A stretch of DNA of 64,000 bases. Source: Diadophis punctatus similis (taxonomy: Eukaryota; Chordata; Lepidosauria; Squamata; Dipsadidae). The notes under the pieces are model-generated. The model was not told the origin of the DNA, did not search any database, and saw nothing but the letters and a program-made list of their open reading frames with translations. Numbering within the stretch: position 1 is the first letter of the stretch; each line of letters opens with the position of its first letter. The stretch covers positions 52,204,742 through 52,268,741 of the forward strand of contig JALIGW010000005.1 in assembly GCA_023053685.1 (NCBI GenBank), in the 5' to 3' direction. Positions 1-12,063 of the stretch are shown here, piece after piece. Both the position numbers and the translations under genes were made by a program.

Positions 1-823
1 CACAGAGGGAACCAATTTGGTTTAAACCTTGATCCTTTAGGCTGGAGGAAAGTACTGAACCCTCAGCGAACCTTCCTCTAAAGGCTAAAGAGTCGCAAAA
101 TGTTGCCTATTTTGCTTTGTTGGTGGGATCGCGAAAGGGAGCGCCGATCCTAGGAACTAACTTTTGCCAAATGCTTCACGGAAACGAGTTCGCCAGACTG
201 TTCTCAGAAGGCTTCCGACGGGTGTCTGAGCCATTAAGAGAAATCTTGGAAAGTGTCTGATCCGAACTTTAAACCAACTGAGTTCAAGTCTAAACGCGGC
301 TGCTCCTCGTTGGCGGACAGGCTAAGCTTGGAGGAGGGCGAGACCCTTCTTTGAAGCTGAAGCCAAGATGGCAAGAAAAATAGATGGGCAGGAAGAAGTT
401 CCGGCTTGGCAAGGCTACATAGAAACTTCTTTTTCTTTTTCTTTTCTTTTCTTTTTTTGCCTGGCGATTTCCTTTACGCTGTTCCGCATATACAGCGCGC
501 ATATACAGAGGGAGAAATCACGTAGGGTCCAGGTTAAGGGATCAGCGAAGCCGGATTAAAGAGGGCCGGCGGCGGCATTAAAGAAACGTTGCCGGCGGGT
601 TTTCCTACTGCTTAGCCGACGCTGCGCTCTCCGGGAAAATAAAAACAAACAAAAAATAAAAACCAAATATTTCAGGCAGCTGATTTCTTTCCTTTCACTT
701 TCCTCAAAGGGCAATAAAGACTCCCAGGATACGGGAGGTTGAGAGTTATGCCTTTTTCATGACCAGCGTTCATGAGAGACAAACGCCTCTCCGCAAACGA
801 AGATCTCCCCGAGATGCTTTCGC

Positions 824-826
<3 letters not shown>
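1..826. other. Non-coding flank, no gene seen
   Basis: No convincing exon or repeat is seen. The short open frames on both strands lack domain-like composition. A CpG-rich patch lies at about 540-640, just left of a long pyrimidine microsatellite, and CpGs resume on its far side at about 1300-1560. The tract may therefore interrupt one CpG-rich region. Confidence 0.6.
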
Positions 827-868
<42 letters not shown>

Positions 869-1196
869 CCTCCCTCCCTCCCTCCCTCCCTCCCTCCTTC
901 CCTCTTTCTTTTTCTTTCTTTCTTTCTCTCTCTCTCTCTCTCTCCCTCCCTCCCTCCCTCCCTCCTTCCCTCTTTCTTTTTCTTTCTTTCTTTCTTTCTC
1001 TCTCTCGCTCTCTCCCTCCTTCCCTCTTTCTTTTTCTTTCTTTCTTTCTCTCTCTCTCCCTCCCTCCTTTCCTCTTTCTTTTTCTTTCTTTCTTTCTTTC
1101 TTTCTCTCTCTCTCCCTCTCTCTCTCCTTCTCTCTCTCTCTCCTTCTCTCCCTCCCTCCCTCCCTCTCTCTCTCCTTCTCTCTCTCTCTCTCTCCC

Positions 1197-1237
<41 letters not shown>

Positions 1238-1253
1238 TCCTCTCCCTCTCTCT
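827..1253. repeat. Compound pyrimidine microsatellite (CT)n/(CCCT)n/(CTTT)n
   Basis: About 430 bp of almost pure pyrimidine on the plus strand. Blocks of CT dinucleotides alternate with CCCT and CTTT tetranucleotides in about five repeating modules. Long Ser/Leu/Pro or Arg/Glu-rich open frames here are translations of the repeat, not genes. Such mirror-symmetric homopurine/homopyrimidine DNA can form triplexes, which is general knowledge and not shown here. Confidence 0.95.
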
Positions 1254-3454
1254 TAATTATAGCCACGCAACCTCCGCATTTGGGGTGCTGGAGACGGCCC
1301 TAGACCAATTCTGCACTCGCAGACCGATGGACTCCCCATCACTGGCGCGCCGAAGGAGCGCGGACCGAAGACGGCCGGAAAGAAGTTAAGCGTTTGAGGG
1401 TGGAGCGTGTTGATTTATTTCCACGCATTTCTTATAGCCGGCCGCTCCAGGCAGCGCGAGAAAAGTAGCAGCCACGTTAGCCGCGAGGAGGCTGAGTAAG
1501 GATGTGACCAAAAGCAAGCTAGTTGAGACGAGGTCAACTCCCAGCCTTCTCCTTTCGAAAGCGTATTGGCTTCACTCCTAATTTTACGTAGTTCCACCTT
1601 ACTACTGTTAAGGTCTTCTCAAACGCTGGAGCGCTTCCGAGGGAAAGCTGCCAGCTTGGCCCATGAGCGCAGTGTGATTTATTTCCGAGTAAATATGAAC
1701 ACGCAGGATTGCCAAAGGGTCATAGGGATGGGGCAGGCGGGCGGGGCAATCCCGCTCAGGGGATTTAAAAGAAAAGAGGGGGGGGGGAGATTCATTCAAA
1801 GTTTTAAGAATTCCCTCTCCTCGTGGCTTCGGTTTAATCATGGTAGTTTTGATTGAAAGGGCATCTTGATTGCCAGGGCATCTTGGGAACAAGGGTTAGC
1901 GCTCGGACCTGCCAAGGATTTCGGTGGCTGAAGGAAACACATTTAGTTGTTCCCTCCCATCGAAATCAAACACACACACCAACCATATTTTCCTGGAAGC
2001 AAGACAGTCGAGTTTTTGACTGGGCAGGGTTAGGAAGCAGCAGCATGAGGCTTAGAGACGGACAGATTTTGCCCATAACTACTTCTTCTTCTTGTTGTTG
2101 TTGTTCTCTTGGATGTCTAATGAAAATAAATTTTCGTTTGCATATAAAATGACAGCTTTATTTTTTGCAAAAGATAACATTGGGCCAGTTGATCAGACAT
2201 CCGCCTCCCTGGTCATTTTTAAAAATTATTATTTTAAAGTGATTACTCATCAGAAGTTATGATACAAGAGCCTGAATTAAAGTTGATACAATTTAAATGC
2301 AATACAATGACTGGATTCACACCCCACACTAGATTTGGCTAAATTGGAGTAACTGGCAGTTCAGAGTGTTGTGGAAACTTAGTCCTTTCACTGACGTCTG
2401 TTAATCAGACCAACACTTTAAACCATTAAAATGGTTTTAAGAAATAAGTATTTTGTTTTGCAGCTATATGGTCTTTTTTCAGCTTGATGCTCTCAAAGTA
2501 TGTTGGACTGCACTATCCATGGTTCTCAATCAGATGAATTGTTTAGCACATCTGGAAGGCACCAGTCTGGGGATAGCTGGCTTATAGTCTGAACTCGCAC
2601 AACACAGCAAACCAAAATTGTCAAATCACATACCAAAATATACTTTAGTTGGTTTCCTAGTGTGATGTGTGAGGCCAATCCTTGCACACTATAACCGAAC
2701 TGTTACCGTAGCTTGTTGTGTAATTATTTTACCGTAGTATTGTGTGTGATTATTGTCCCTCCTCATGGTTATAATTTTAATGTTTTTTATTTCCATGTTT
2801 ACTTTACATTAATCTATGTTATAAATGTAAGATAACTGTGCATGCATGCAATGTCTTTAGTATATTTGCAGTGCATTGACAGTAACAATGCCGTCTGTAT
2901 GCCATCTACACACCTAGGTCAGGAAAACTGAGGAAAGGTCCAGCCAAATCAGGAACCTAAAGCTCCCAGCCTTTAAAAACTTACCCACTTAGGAAAAATA
3001 GTAGGAAATTTTTGAATAAACAAATGGTGGAATTATTCTGTCTCAAAGTAAAGCCCATGGATAAATCTTAAAGTTTAGATAAGAGCTACTAAGTAGAGAA
3101 CGTTTTGCCTTGCTTTGATTGGACAGCACGGATTAGCATCAAGAATGCAAAATAATCTGAGCTATGTATATAGCAACTTCTCATTCTTTATAGTTTTACA
3201 GTGGAGCAAGGCTAGTGCCTGTTTGATAGGGCTACATTATTGCAATATCTATACTGAGTCAAATCTCAAATCTAATTTCCCCCAAGGTCATCCCAGACAG
3301 CTTACTTGGAAGGGAAACCATTCTCCTATCCTCAAACCCTCTCACTCCGAGCATGCCATGAAACATCAGCCTTAGCAAGAGATCCAAGGTTGTTGTTTTT
3401 TTAAAGAAATGACTCCAGCACTCTTCCTTCTCCTTGTGAATGTATGAAGAGCTG

Positions 3455-3456
<2 letters not shown>
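1254..3456. other. Non-coding unique DNA
   Basis: The first 300 bases are CpG-rich. The rest is AT-rich with no repeat family, exon or RNA gene that I recognise. Short open frames at about 1415-2150 look random. Confidence 0.5.

Positions 3457-3499
<43 letters not shown>
3457..3499. repeat. (GT)n microsatellite
   Basis: About 21 GT dinucleotides in an uninterrupted run. Confidence 0.95.
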
Positions 3500-3501
<2 letters not shown>

Positions 3502-6500
3502 CATTCTGCAGGAACCAGAAGGATTTGTACTGAAGCTCCTTCCAGATCAGCAGGCCAAGGCCAAGGCCTTTGGCTGAGAATGTTCCAGTTTTCTGGGAAA
3601 ATAGCATGCTAAGACTTTTTCTCCGGGAGGCCTCTCCTCCTTCGAGAGAAGCAAGCGTTTGATCGAATGATTCTAATTGCTCCAGCCCGCCATCCATTCA
3701 GGAGAACAAAAGTAACACAATTAGACTTAATTAAGTTTGGTTTGTTGTTGTTTTTAAAGGCCAGGTTTGTCACGGTTGCACAGGCAGCAAACTGCTCTTG
3801 TTAATTCCCCAAAGCCCCGTTGAAGGTGGTAATATTCGAAGTAGGTTACCCACCTGTTGATGGACTTCTATTCACTTTATTTGGATATTTAACTGTGTGA
3901 GCCAATGCAAAACCCAGGGCTGGGGTGGCCACTGCTCTTTTAGGACTAACCAAAGTGTCCTAAGAAGAAAAACCATACTTTCCAGTTTCTTCAGAACTCT
4001 TCAAATCAGGCAAATTGTCTTAAGGAACAGGATAGTGTAGAAGCCAGAGCAGAGACCACCTGGTCCAGCCATTTCAGCCAGTGCTGGGTGTGATTAGTGA
4101 TTAGATAATATCTAATCTGCAGGGACAAAAGTCGCTCCACCAGCTAGCCAGGTGCCAGTCTGTGGCTTTTCATCACTCATGGTTGTACCTTCTTAGAGAG
4201 TCAGCCAGTCATGGTTGTTATGGCAATAGAAGGACTGTCTTCGTGACTGATATTGGCACTGTTCATAGGCACCTGGGTCTGGCAGAGAGCAAAAATACGC
4301 ATTAAAGAAAATCTCCTTCTGGTCACGCTGGACTCCTGGTGGTTTCATGTAATTTTTTGGCAGCAATGGAAACATCATTTCCTATTATTTCATTAAATGT
4401 ATTATAGCCGCGCACTCCATCCAACTCTGCAAAATGTTTTGCCAGTCTACCAGGGTGGATTTTATCTAGATTACTACTCTGGTACTACCTTGTGGTTTCC
4501 CATTTAAGTATTAACCAGATCAATCCCTGCTTAAGTTGATGAAGCTAGCCAAGACTGCCTAGGAACGGCATTAAAATATTTAGAATTCTGCTGTTACTGT
4601 TGAGACATCATTTTAGGCTGAGAAAAGTGGATGGAAGGAAGAGATTAATTTCAGAGGAAAACAGTGGTCTTGGTCTGGATCCAAGTGAGCTGCGCTACGC
4701 GTGGGTTTTAAGGTGTCCTAAGACTTCCCTGGTCATTGATCCAGGTTCATCTAAGGTCAGGGGAAAGCTGGTTTGAAAGAGCTTTACCCACTATTTGCCT
4801 TAGCCTCTAATATCTGCGTGTTCAGCAGGAACACTGCAGGAAAAACTGGATTTGCTAGTGCCCATGTGGAGAAGAGGAAAAAGTCTTCATTTAGGGCAAT
4901 AGAAGAGCATTGCCATTTAAAAAGTGGGAAACTCAGTAAATTTAGCAGTTTTTTCCTTCTAGTTAACAGTTCCCCCCCCCCCATTCACTGATGCCGTGGT
5001 GAAAGCGGATTATTACATTTCCGTTCCACCTGCATGACATTTCTCTAAGAAACTGCTACAAACAAGGCTTTAAATGAAAGAACAATATCGTGATTAAGAG
5101 GCAGGGAGGGGGAAGCAATGCTAATTCCATTACTAGTCCACACAATAATGAAACCAAAACGTTTCCATGTCTTTTATCCAACTGGGAAGAATTTAGCTCA
5201 GTCTACAATCCGAATTAAGTTGAATACTAAAACACTGGCCTAATAACACTTGGAATCCAAATATATTCTTATTCGGATACTTGTTCTCTTGCTTCCAGAC
5301 AACTGGAGGCATGAGCTGACCAAAGTTAAATGGCATTAAGGACACTGTTCCATTCAAGAAGAAAGCTCCCACACACACACACACACACCTCCTGCATAAA
5401 CATGGAATATAACTGCATATTTATTTTAATAGAGACAATGATATTCATGTATTTGTGAATACTGTCATTTATTTAGACGGAGAAATAAACAAATTAAAGA
5501 AACACCACATTCTGCACGCTCCTCTTCAGATCACAGGATATAAAGTTAGTTGCATGATTGGAAAGGAAGGTAAAGAATTGGCTTAAGTTTGAGGGTGGTG
5601 CAGTCTTTAGAGATCAACCCCCATTTGGAAAATTGTTCACAAATATGCATTTAAATTCTAGCAAAATGACGATGGGTCAGCTGTCTGGTTGCAGTTATAT
5701 ATGCCCTAACCAGAGTACAGATACCTTTAGACTGAATCCAGATTTAGCCTTACTAGTTAAACCCACTGAAAACAACCGCACTTAACATTAGTCACTAATT
5801 TACTCGGCGTTACGCAGCTCTCTAATCCACGATTAGGCTTATTTGGTTTAGGCATAACAGGTTGTGTGAATCCCACCAATGGTAGCTTATTCAATAAATC
5901 ACAGTAAAGAAACTATGGATTAGTGCGGGGACTCAGACAATAGTGGATCAGTCAAAAAGCCGTCCTCAGCGTCTGGGTCCGACCATTAACATAATAATTG
6001 GGACTAACTTTCGAAGACAGCAGCGGTATGTGTTGTTTTTTTTTAAATAAAATGGCAAAAATTCCTCCTGAATTGGAGGTGGGAGTAGAGGCGTCGCTGT
6101 GCGCCCGGGAAGCCCGTCTCCAGTATGTGAGATCTGAAAAGCCTGAGAAGGGCTTGAAACGAAGCTATCCATCATTTTCACCAAACTTGTCCTATTTAAA
6201 AAGCTGGGCTTTGGGGGAGGCGAGGACTTCAAAGGCAAGAGCGCGGCACGAGGGACCGGATGCCCCAAGAGTTTTTTTCTCTGACTTGTTACAGGCGACG
6301 GGCTGGTGGGGGGGGGGGGGGGGCGGAAGGGAGAGAGGGCGGGAGGGAAGTTTGTTCGTTTGGGTGTCTATATATGCAACAGTCTAAATTATCAGCCAAC
6401 CAAAACTCAACAGCTCTTAGTCATTTTTAAAAGATTCATTTAAAAAAATCGTAATAATAAGTGGGAGCAAGAAAGCAGGAAGGGAGTGCGAAAGGATCGA

Positions 6501-7036
6501 TCCAATCAAACAGCTGAAGAGGGAAAGAAAGTTATTAACTAAGAAGTTAAGTCTGCCAGTTTTAATGAGCGGGATGCTTTCTCCCAAGGCTTGGAAGAAT
6601 ATTCGGAGTTAGGGACCTTCCGACTTGCGCGTCTTTTCCCTTGACTTTTCAATCCTCAAGGTATTTTAAGAGCCGTTTAATAAAGACATTTCGTTCGAAA
6701 TTGCTTTAGGATTAAAATCCAAAGACTCCAATTCTGGGCAGCCTTAGCTCATCATGTAAGTCATCTTCTCATGCTGACTCAGAAGGCAGTCTTCTGGGGC
6801 TTCACTCCCAGGATTTCAAGGGTTTGACAAGGATGACTTCTGCCGGGCCGAAGAACATTCTAATTTTTCCCAGGCAAGGTAGCTTTTGGGTTTAGCTCAA
6901 TTGGTTCCAAGTATGATGTCCTCCCAATTCCAATTATTTTTATGGCAGTTTGCTTGTTTATTGCCAGGTGTTGAGGTCAGTAGCCGTTTTAGGTTCCATC
7001 ACGGGAACTCCACCTCTCTAGGTTCCATCTAATTTA
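3500..7036. other. Non-coding unique DNA
   Basis: No exon, RNA gene or classifiable element is seen. A short (AC)n lies at about 5370-5388 and a G-run at about 6307-6323. The composition is mixed and many bases look like ordinary unique DNA. Confidence 0.5.
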
Positions 7037-7171
7037 CAGTGTTTCCCAACCTTGGCAAGTTGAAGATGTCTGGACTTCAACTCCCAGAATTCCCCAGCCA
7101 GCAAAGCTGGCTGGGGAATTCTGGGAGTTGAAGTCCAGACATCTTCAAGTTGCCAAGGTTGGGAAACACTG
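7037..7171. mobile_element. Palindromic hAT-type MITE (foldback), copy A
   Basis: A 135-bp element begins CAGTGTTTCCC and ends GGGAAACACTG. Its two halves are near-perfect inverted copies meeting at the CAGCAAAGCTG centre. The arms read CCAACCTTGGCAAGTTGAAG and onward. Sister copies in this window have exact 8-bp TSDs, the hAT signature. Here the flanks (ATCTAATTTA and ATCTAAAA) match only partly, so the TSD is decayed. No coding capacity. Confidence 0.85.
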
Positions 7172-9107
7172 ATCTAAAAGAAACTTTCAGTTGTTCGAGC
7201 GTAGGACTAAACAAAGATTTTTTCTCCTAGATATCAAAGGAGGGCGGGTGTGGGGGGGGGAATATCAACTTGGTCATTCAGTTTTCTCAGAGTTCTGTTG
7301 GGGGGGGACACAAAGGGGGAAGTGGAATGAATTTGGCCAGATCACAGGACAGACGCCCTAAATAGGAAAAAAAATATGTACAGGACAAACCCGGATGCGT
7401 TTCCTCAAAGTAAACTCTTTTGACTATGTTGGAATTTACGGCCAGATTTTTCCGTTTTAAATCTATTCTATCACCCACAGTTGACTTGACCAAAAAAAAA
7501 ATCCCACCGAATAAAGAGAGGCTTACTTCTGAGTAATACCCACTGCACTGCCATTTCTCTCTCTCCCCCCCCCACCCCAGAAAAGCAATAATGCAGATAG
7601 CTGTAATACCGATTCAGAATATGTCTACTAATCCTTTTAAACGAAGTTCTGTTCTTTCTCAAATTCTTTGGGAATCGTTTCGACTTAGATGCACAGGGAG
7701 ACCCTCTTTTCGTCGGCACTAATGAAAAGAAAGGTCAGAGGACTGGCAAAGCACCCCTACCTGTATTTGCAAGGGTTCTCAGAATTCCTTTTTCCCCCTC
7801 CGCCCTCAAAGGAGTTGGTGATGTGGAAAAGACTGTGGCAGTTAACGTTTAATGTAACCTTGTCACATCAGTCGAAAACGGGACATTAGGCATCTAAATT
7901 TTTCTGAGAAACAGAAGGTAGCATCCGAGGAACATGATTTAACACAGCCCAACCGTTGTTTTTGTCTAAATTATGCCAACGATTTCTTAAACAACTTGAC
8001 ATCCTTAATTGAATCTCCTCAGACAAATTGAGCGCTTAGGTCCGAGTGAATTCTAAATTTATCTATGTATCTCTCCAATCTCTTTGTCCATCCACAAATA
8101 TCGAAAACAGCACATAGATTGGGCTCCTTCATAACATTTCCCTCATCTTCTCCCGTTCGAACCTTAGACCATGTACCCCAAAATTGGATTTTAATATATC
8201 AAACAATAAGGCATTTTAAGGTTACACCGTTAACATCTTTAAACCCTTTACGATTTTCAAAGTCATCTGGATTTGGGGTTTTTTGTTTTTTTCCCCCTCC
8301 TTCGCTACCGATTAAGAGTTCTTAATTTAGGCACAGCTGCTAAAAAAATAAACCCTCCTGAACTTCTGAATAAGCGTGAGTCGGGATGCAGGAAAAGGTC
8401 TGTTGTACGATTTAAAGGTTTATTCGTTTGCCTAGCTTGGGACCCACAGGACAGAAGTAATGAATCAAAATTCTCGATCTCGGGCTCCGCCGCTCCGCTG
8501 TGTCCTAAATTTCAAGTAAGCCATCAAATCTTTGGGTGAATCTTTGAGGAAGGAGGGGGAGGACTTGTTCCGCCTGCTGATACTTTCAAGAAGTTTTCAC
8601 AAAGACAAGTGGAACCGGCCGGGGAGGAGGGAGGGGAGGAGAAAGAGAGGGAGGGGGAAATAAGAAAAAGGAGGAAGGGGGGGGGGAAGTACCTCTGTTA
8701 AACAAGATAATTCCTGCTGCAAGTTTATTTCTACTTTCGACTTCCTATTCTTTTGTGGGGTGACCCGGCGCCTTTTCTTTCCCCATCGGAGACTCTTTTT
8801 CGGCTCTTCTACTCCCCCTCTCTCCCCCCACCCACCCCCCTTTTTTTTAATTCGTTTTATTGGCGGCTTTTGTTGCTGTCCGACCAGGGGAAGGAAGAAA
8901 AGAGAGAGAGAGAGAGAGAGAAAGAAAGAAATACCGGGGGCTGGGAGGTTGCCTATGCGGGCAGAACATCCCCAAGCTGTTTTTGTGCTTCGGGTTAGCA
9001 AGAGGGCAGCGGGGCGCTAGCACCCAATCTTCCCCTGGACAATGGGAGGCTGGACAGCTGCACCGCAGCCACAAAAGCTTCTCTCTTCTGCCGGCTCTGT
9101 TTACTTA
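7172..9107. other. Non-coding unique DNA
   Basis: No gene is seen. It contains a purine-rich stretch at about 8620-8690 and a short (GA)n at about 8901-8920. Open frames across these are low-complexity. Confidence 0.5.
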
Positions 9108-9270
9108 GTTTTGCTTGTGACCTCTGGGCTGCACTTGTTGCTAATACAGATGCTGATCAAGCCCCCTTTAATTGGCTTTCTTCCTAACCTGAAGCTCCAT
9201 CCTGTCTCCCGCTTCCCCACCAGTGTTTCCAAACAATTTAATTGACACTCCCATAATATTCATCTGCTTT
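9108..9270. other. Candidate conserved non-coding element
   Basis: Unique, repeat-free sequence holding two AATTGG/CAATT-type and several TAAT-type core motifs in a compact block, without an open frame. Its texture resembles a developmental enhancer. This is inference only, since conservation cannot be seen from a single genome. Confidence 0.2.
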
Positions 9271-9688
9271 CTCTCTTCCTTTGTTTTTTTGGGGGGTGGG
9301 TGGGGAGGAGGATAAGTGGGGAAGGTTGTTTGGGAAACTTAAATGCTCTTTATCTATATTAATTCTTCCACTTCTTTCTTTCAATCAGAAGTGCAGGTCC
9401 TTGGCTCCAGGACCTAAGGCTTTGGGAAGACACCCCCCCAGTTCTCTCCAAAGGGGGAACCTTGGATTGAAATTCGTCATATTCCATGATGAACATTATT
9501 AAATAGATGAAAGGCGATTGTATTGACTGTGTCCATTTAATTGGACTGAATTCAGACGAACTTTTTAAAGTTCAGAAAGAGCAGAAAGAGAGAAGGAGAG
9601 AAAAATTAATGAATCCTAATTGGGATCCCAAAGATGTTTTTACTAAAGGCAAATGGCCTTTTTTGGGGTTTTACTTTGAAAATGATTT

Positions 9689-9840
9689 GCTTCTCATCCA
9701 AGAAGCTTTTTCAGTTCTTGGATGAGAAGCGAAATGTTTTGGGTTTTTTTTAAAGTCCAGTTCAGTTGTCCTTTGGAAAAAGCACCTTTGGGACAACCAT
9801 GATCTGGAGGATTGAGAATCTCCGTAGACATCCTAATGGG
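9689..9840. repeat. Hairpin plus dispersed-repeat-like segment
   Basis: A perfect 16-bp inverted repeat (GCTTCTCATCCAAGAA and its complement, 9689-9704 and 9715-9730) encloses a 10-nt loop. It is followed by a segment up to about 9840 containing GAGAAGCGAAATGTTTTGGG. I recall the GGATGAGAAGCGAAA phrase from interspersed repeats of fish and reptiles but cannot name the family. Confidence 0.5.
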
Positions 9841-12025
9841 AAAATTGTCACCTCTCTGGAAATGCAGCTCTTGGAATTCCCAGCTAGCATGGCACAGGGG
9901 TAATTCTGGGAATTGCCATCCAATACATCTGCAAAGTGCTAGGTAGAAGAAAGCTATCCAGACTATTAAGCAGACTAGGGAAATTTAACAGAAACCTTCA
10001 AAATATATTTTATAAACATAGTGTATACATATGGGAAGAAATATAATGGCCCCTAATATGTCTGAGTAGAGGCAGGTCTCTAATCAAAAATCTTCATCCT
10101 ACATCAGTAGGTGTATACGATTGCAATCTCATTCTCACCTGGTCTTTATGATTACCTCCAAATAATGCAGACATGAAATTTGCCTTGAAAACCTAAATGG
10201 GGGGATTAACACGGAGGCAAGGAAGGAGCAAAGCAACCAACAAGGGTGGGAATAAGTCACCCACTTCAACTCCCACGATTCACCCCCGTCTTCAGGCAAC
10301 CCATGTGTCTATGAGGATATGATACCTTTTTCTACGGATTCATACTGTAAATGCACAAATTGTTGATTTTATGTAAGCAAATTTGCAGAAAAATACTTAG
10401 GTGTAAGTATAATACTTGTAATCAGTTCATTTATGTCTCTTACACTGCACCTGTACTTCTATCTTGGGATTTAAAAATAAACTTTAAAAAGTGAATGATA
10501 ATATGCAAAGGAATATTAAAGGAACAATGCATTACTGTGAGATACTATAAACTTTGTCCTGAAAAAAATGCCCTGTATTTCATGTCCTGCCCCTCATCTT
10601 CAGCTACAAGGTTATAATGCAGGGTCACTGAAAGGAAGCATCTCAAGTGCTTTGAAAACTATTTAATATTCTGAATGGTATTTGATGACATTTTAACTGG
10701 TCCTAATGAAGCCCTTTGTATATATTAATGTACAAATTCCAGGAGTCTCAGTGAGGACAATCCACATGAATTCTGGCAATTGTAATCCAACATATGGGGA
10801 ACATAAGACTAAAAAAGACAACAATAGAATATTAGCTTATTGCAGATAATGCTAATATGGCTTCAAAGGGTCTCAGAAACATGGGCTGATTCATCAACAT
10901 TGAAAAATGTTTTTATTGCTGTCTTCCTCAAGTTGGTTTACTTATTAAATAAGTTGATATGGCCACCCACCTCACACCCATGGTAACTGCAAGAGGTTTA
11001 CAATATTCAAAATCTACAGTATACAATCTTTAAAGCCCACTCCCATCCTCCCAATGTTAATGAACTCCTTAAAACATGGTGAGAGATGCACTTGGTTTCA
11101 TCCTAAGGTAACAAGCTGGTGTTGACTTCTTTGTTAGGAATAGCCAATGCATCATGAAATAAGGCACAAGAATCAGAAGGTTTGTCCCCCTTTTTGGTGG
11201 TGCTTAAAATAGGCCCAGTAAGAGTAGTCCTGCTCTGTAGATAGTCTACAGTTACAAATGTTAATTGATTATATAGCCTAGCCCTAGTCATATATACAGT
11301 GGGGTATGTATTTATACAGAAGCCAACTGTATTCTGACCTAATAGATTGGGACAACCTAGGTCTAGTAGTTAGATTGTGATTCCCTGTACTCTCTATGTC
11401 CAGATTTTTGTTTTAATACTCAGGTTAAACTGGATCTTGGTGACTACATGCAATGGTTTGAGACTGATATGCCTTTGTCTTGTTCCAGTGTTCTGCTTTA
11501 TAACTGGCAAACATATAGGATCTGCCACCTGGTTTAGTTCAGCACAGATAAGGATATAATGTAAATACAACCCATATCCTTCACTTCTGGACAATGAATA
11601 AAAATAGTGCTACTTTATTTTTTAAAAAAACTAGCATATCACTGATGTTTTCCCTCCATTCCAAATGTGTGTATCTTATTTTCCTCTGTGACCAACGTAA
11701 CCATTCTTCTGTTCTCTTATTGAACCTATAAAATCTTCTCTAGAAACATTTAGTGCTTATAGATAGGAGAGGGGGGAAATTTTCCCCCAGCTGGTTCTAT
11801 CGATTGAGATCAAAAAGGTGACTGGACAAATGATTAGTCAAGATATTATCTAGGAGGTCTAGAAACCTGTCTCTCTCAGGTCACCTGATCTTGGCTGATA
11901 TATTGAGTCAGGATTGAAAGCTGCCAAGCATACCAAAATAAGCTAAGAATGGGGAGATGCAACTGATGGGGTGCAGATTCCCTATGTTTGTGACTTCCTA
12001 TAAATGTTGCTGCAGGTTGTTGATT
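9841..12025. other. Non-coding DNA, probable old repeat remnants
   Basis: AT-rich sequence with no exon recognised. The stretch at about 10940-11050 resembles a decayed tail of a reptilian SINE or LINE, but it is too diverged to classify. Confidence 0.4.
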
Positions 12026-12063
12026 TCTTCCACAAGAATGCTAGGAAACATTCTTGTGGAAGA
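12026..12063. repeat. Perfect 15-bp inverted repeat
   Basis: TCTTCCACAAGAATG (12026-12040) is followed by an 8-nt loop and its exact complement (12049-12063). The loop-flanking phrase AATGCTAGGAAA recurs about 40 bp downstream. No transposon termini are visible. Confidence 0.8.

Noticed and set aside
757..1389. Three overlapping long open frames rich in Ser/Leu/Pro or Arg/Glu
   Set aside because: They are translations of a pyrimidine microsatellite, open on both strands only because the repeat lacks stop codons.
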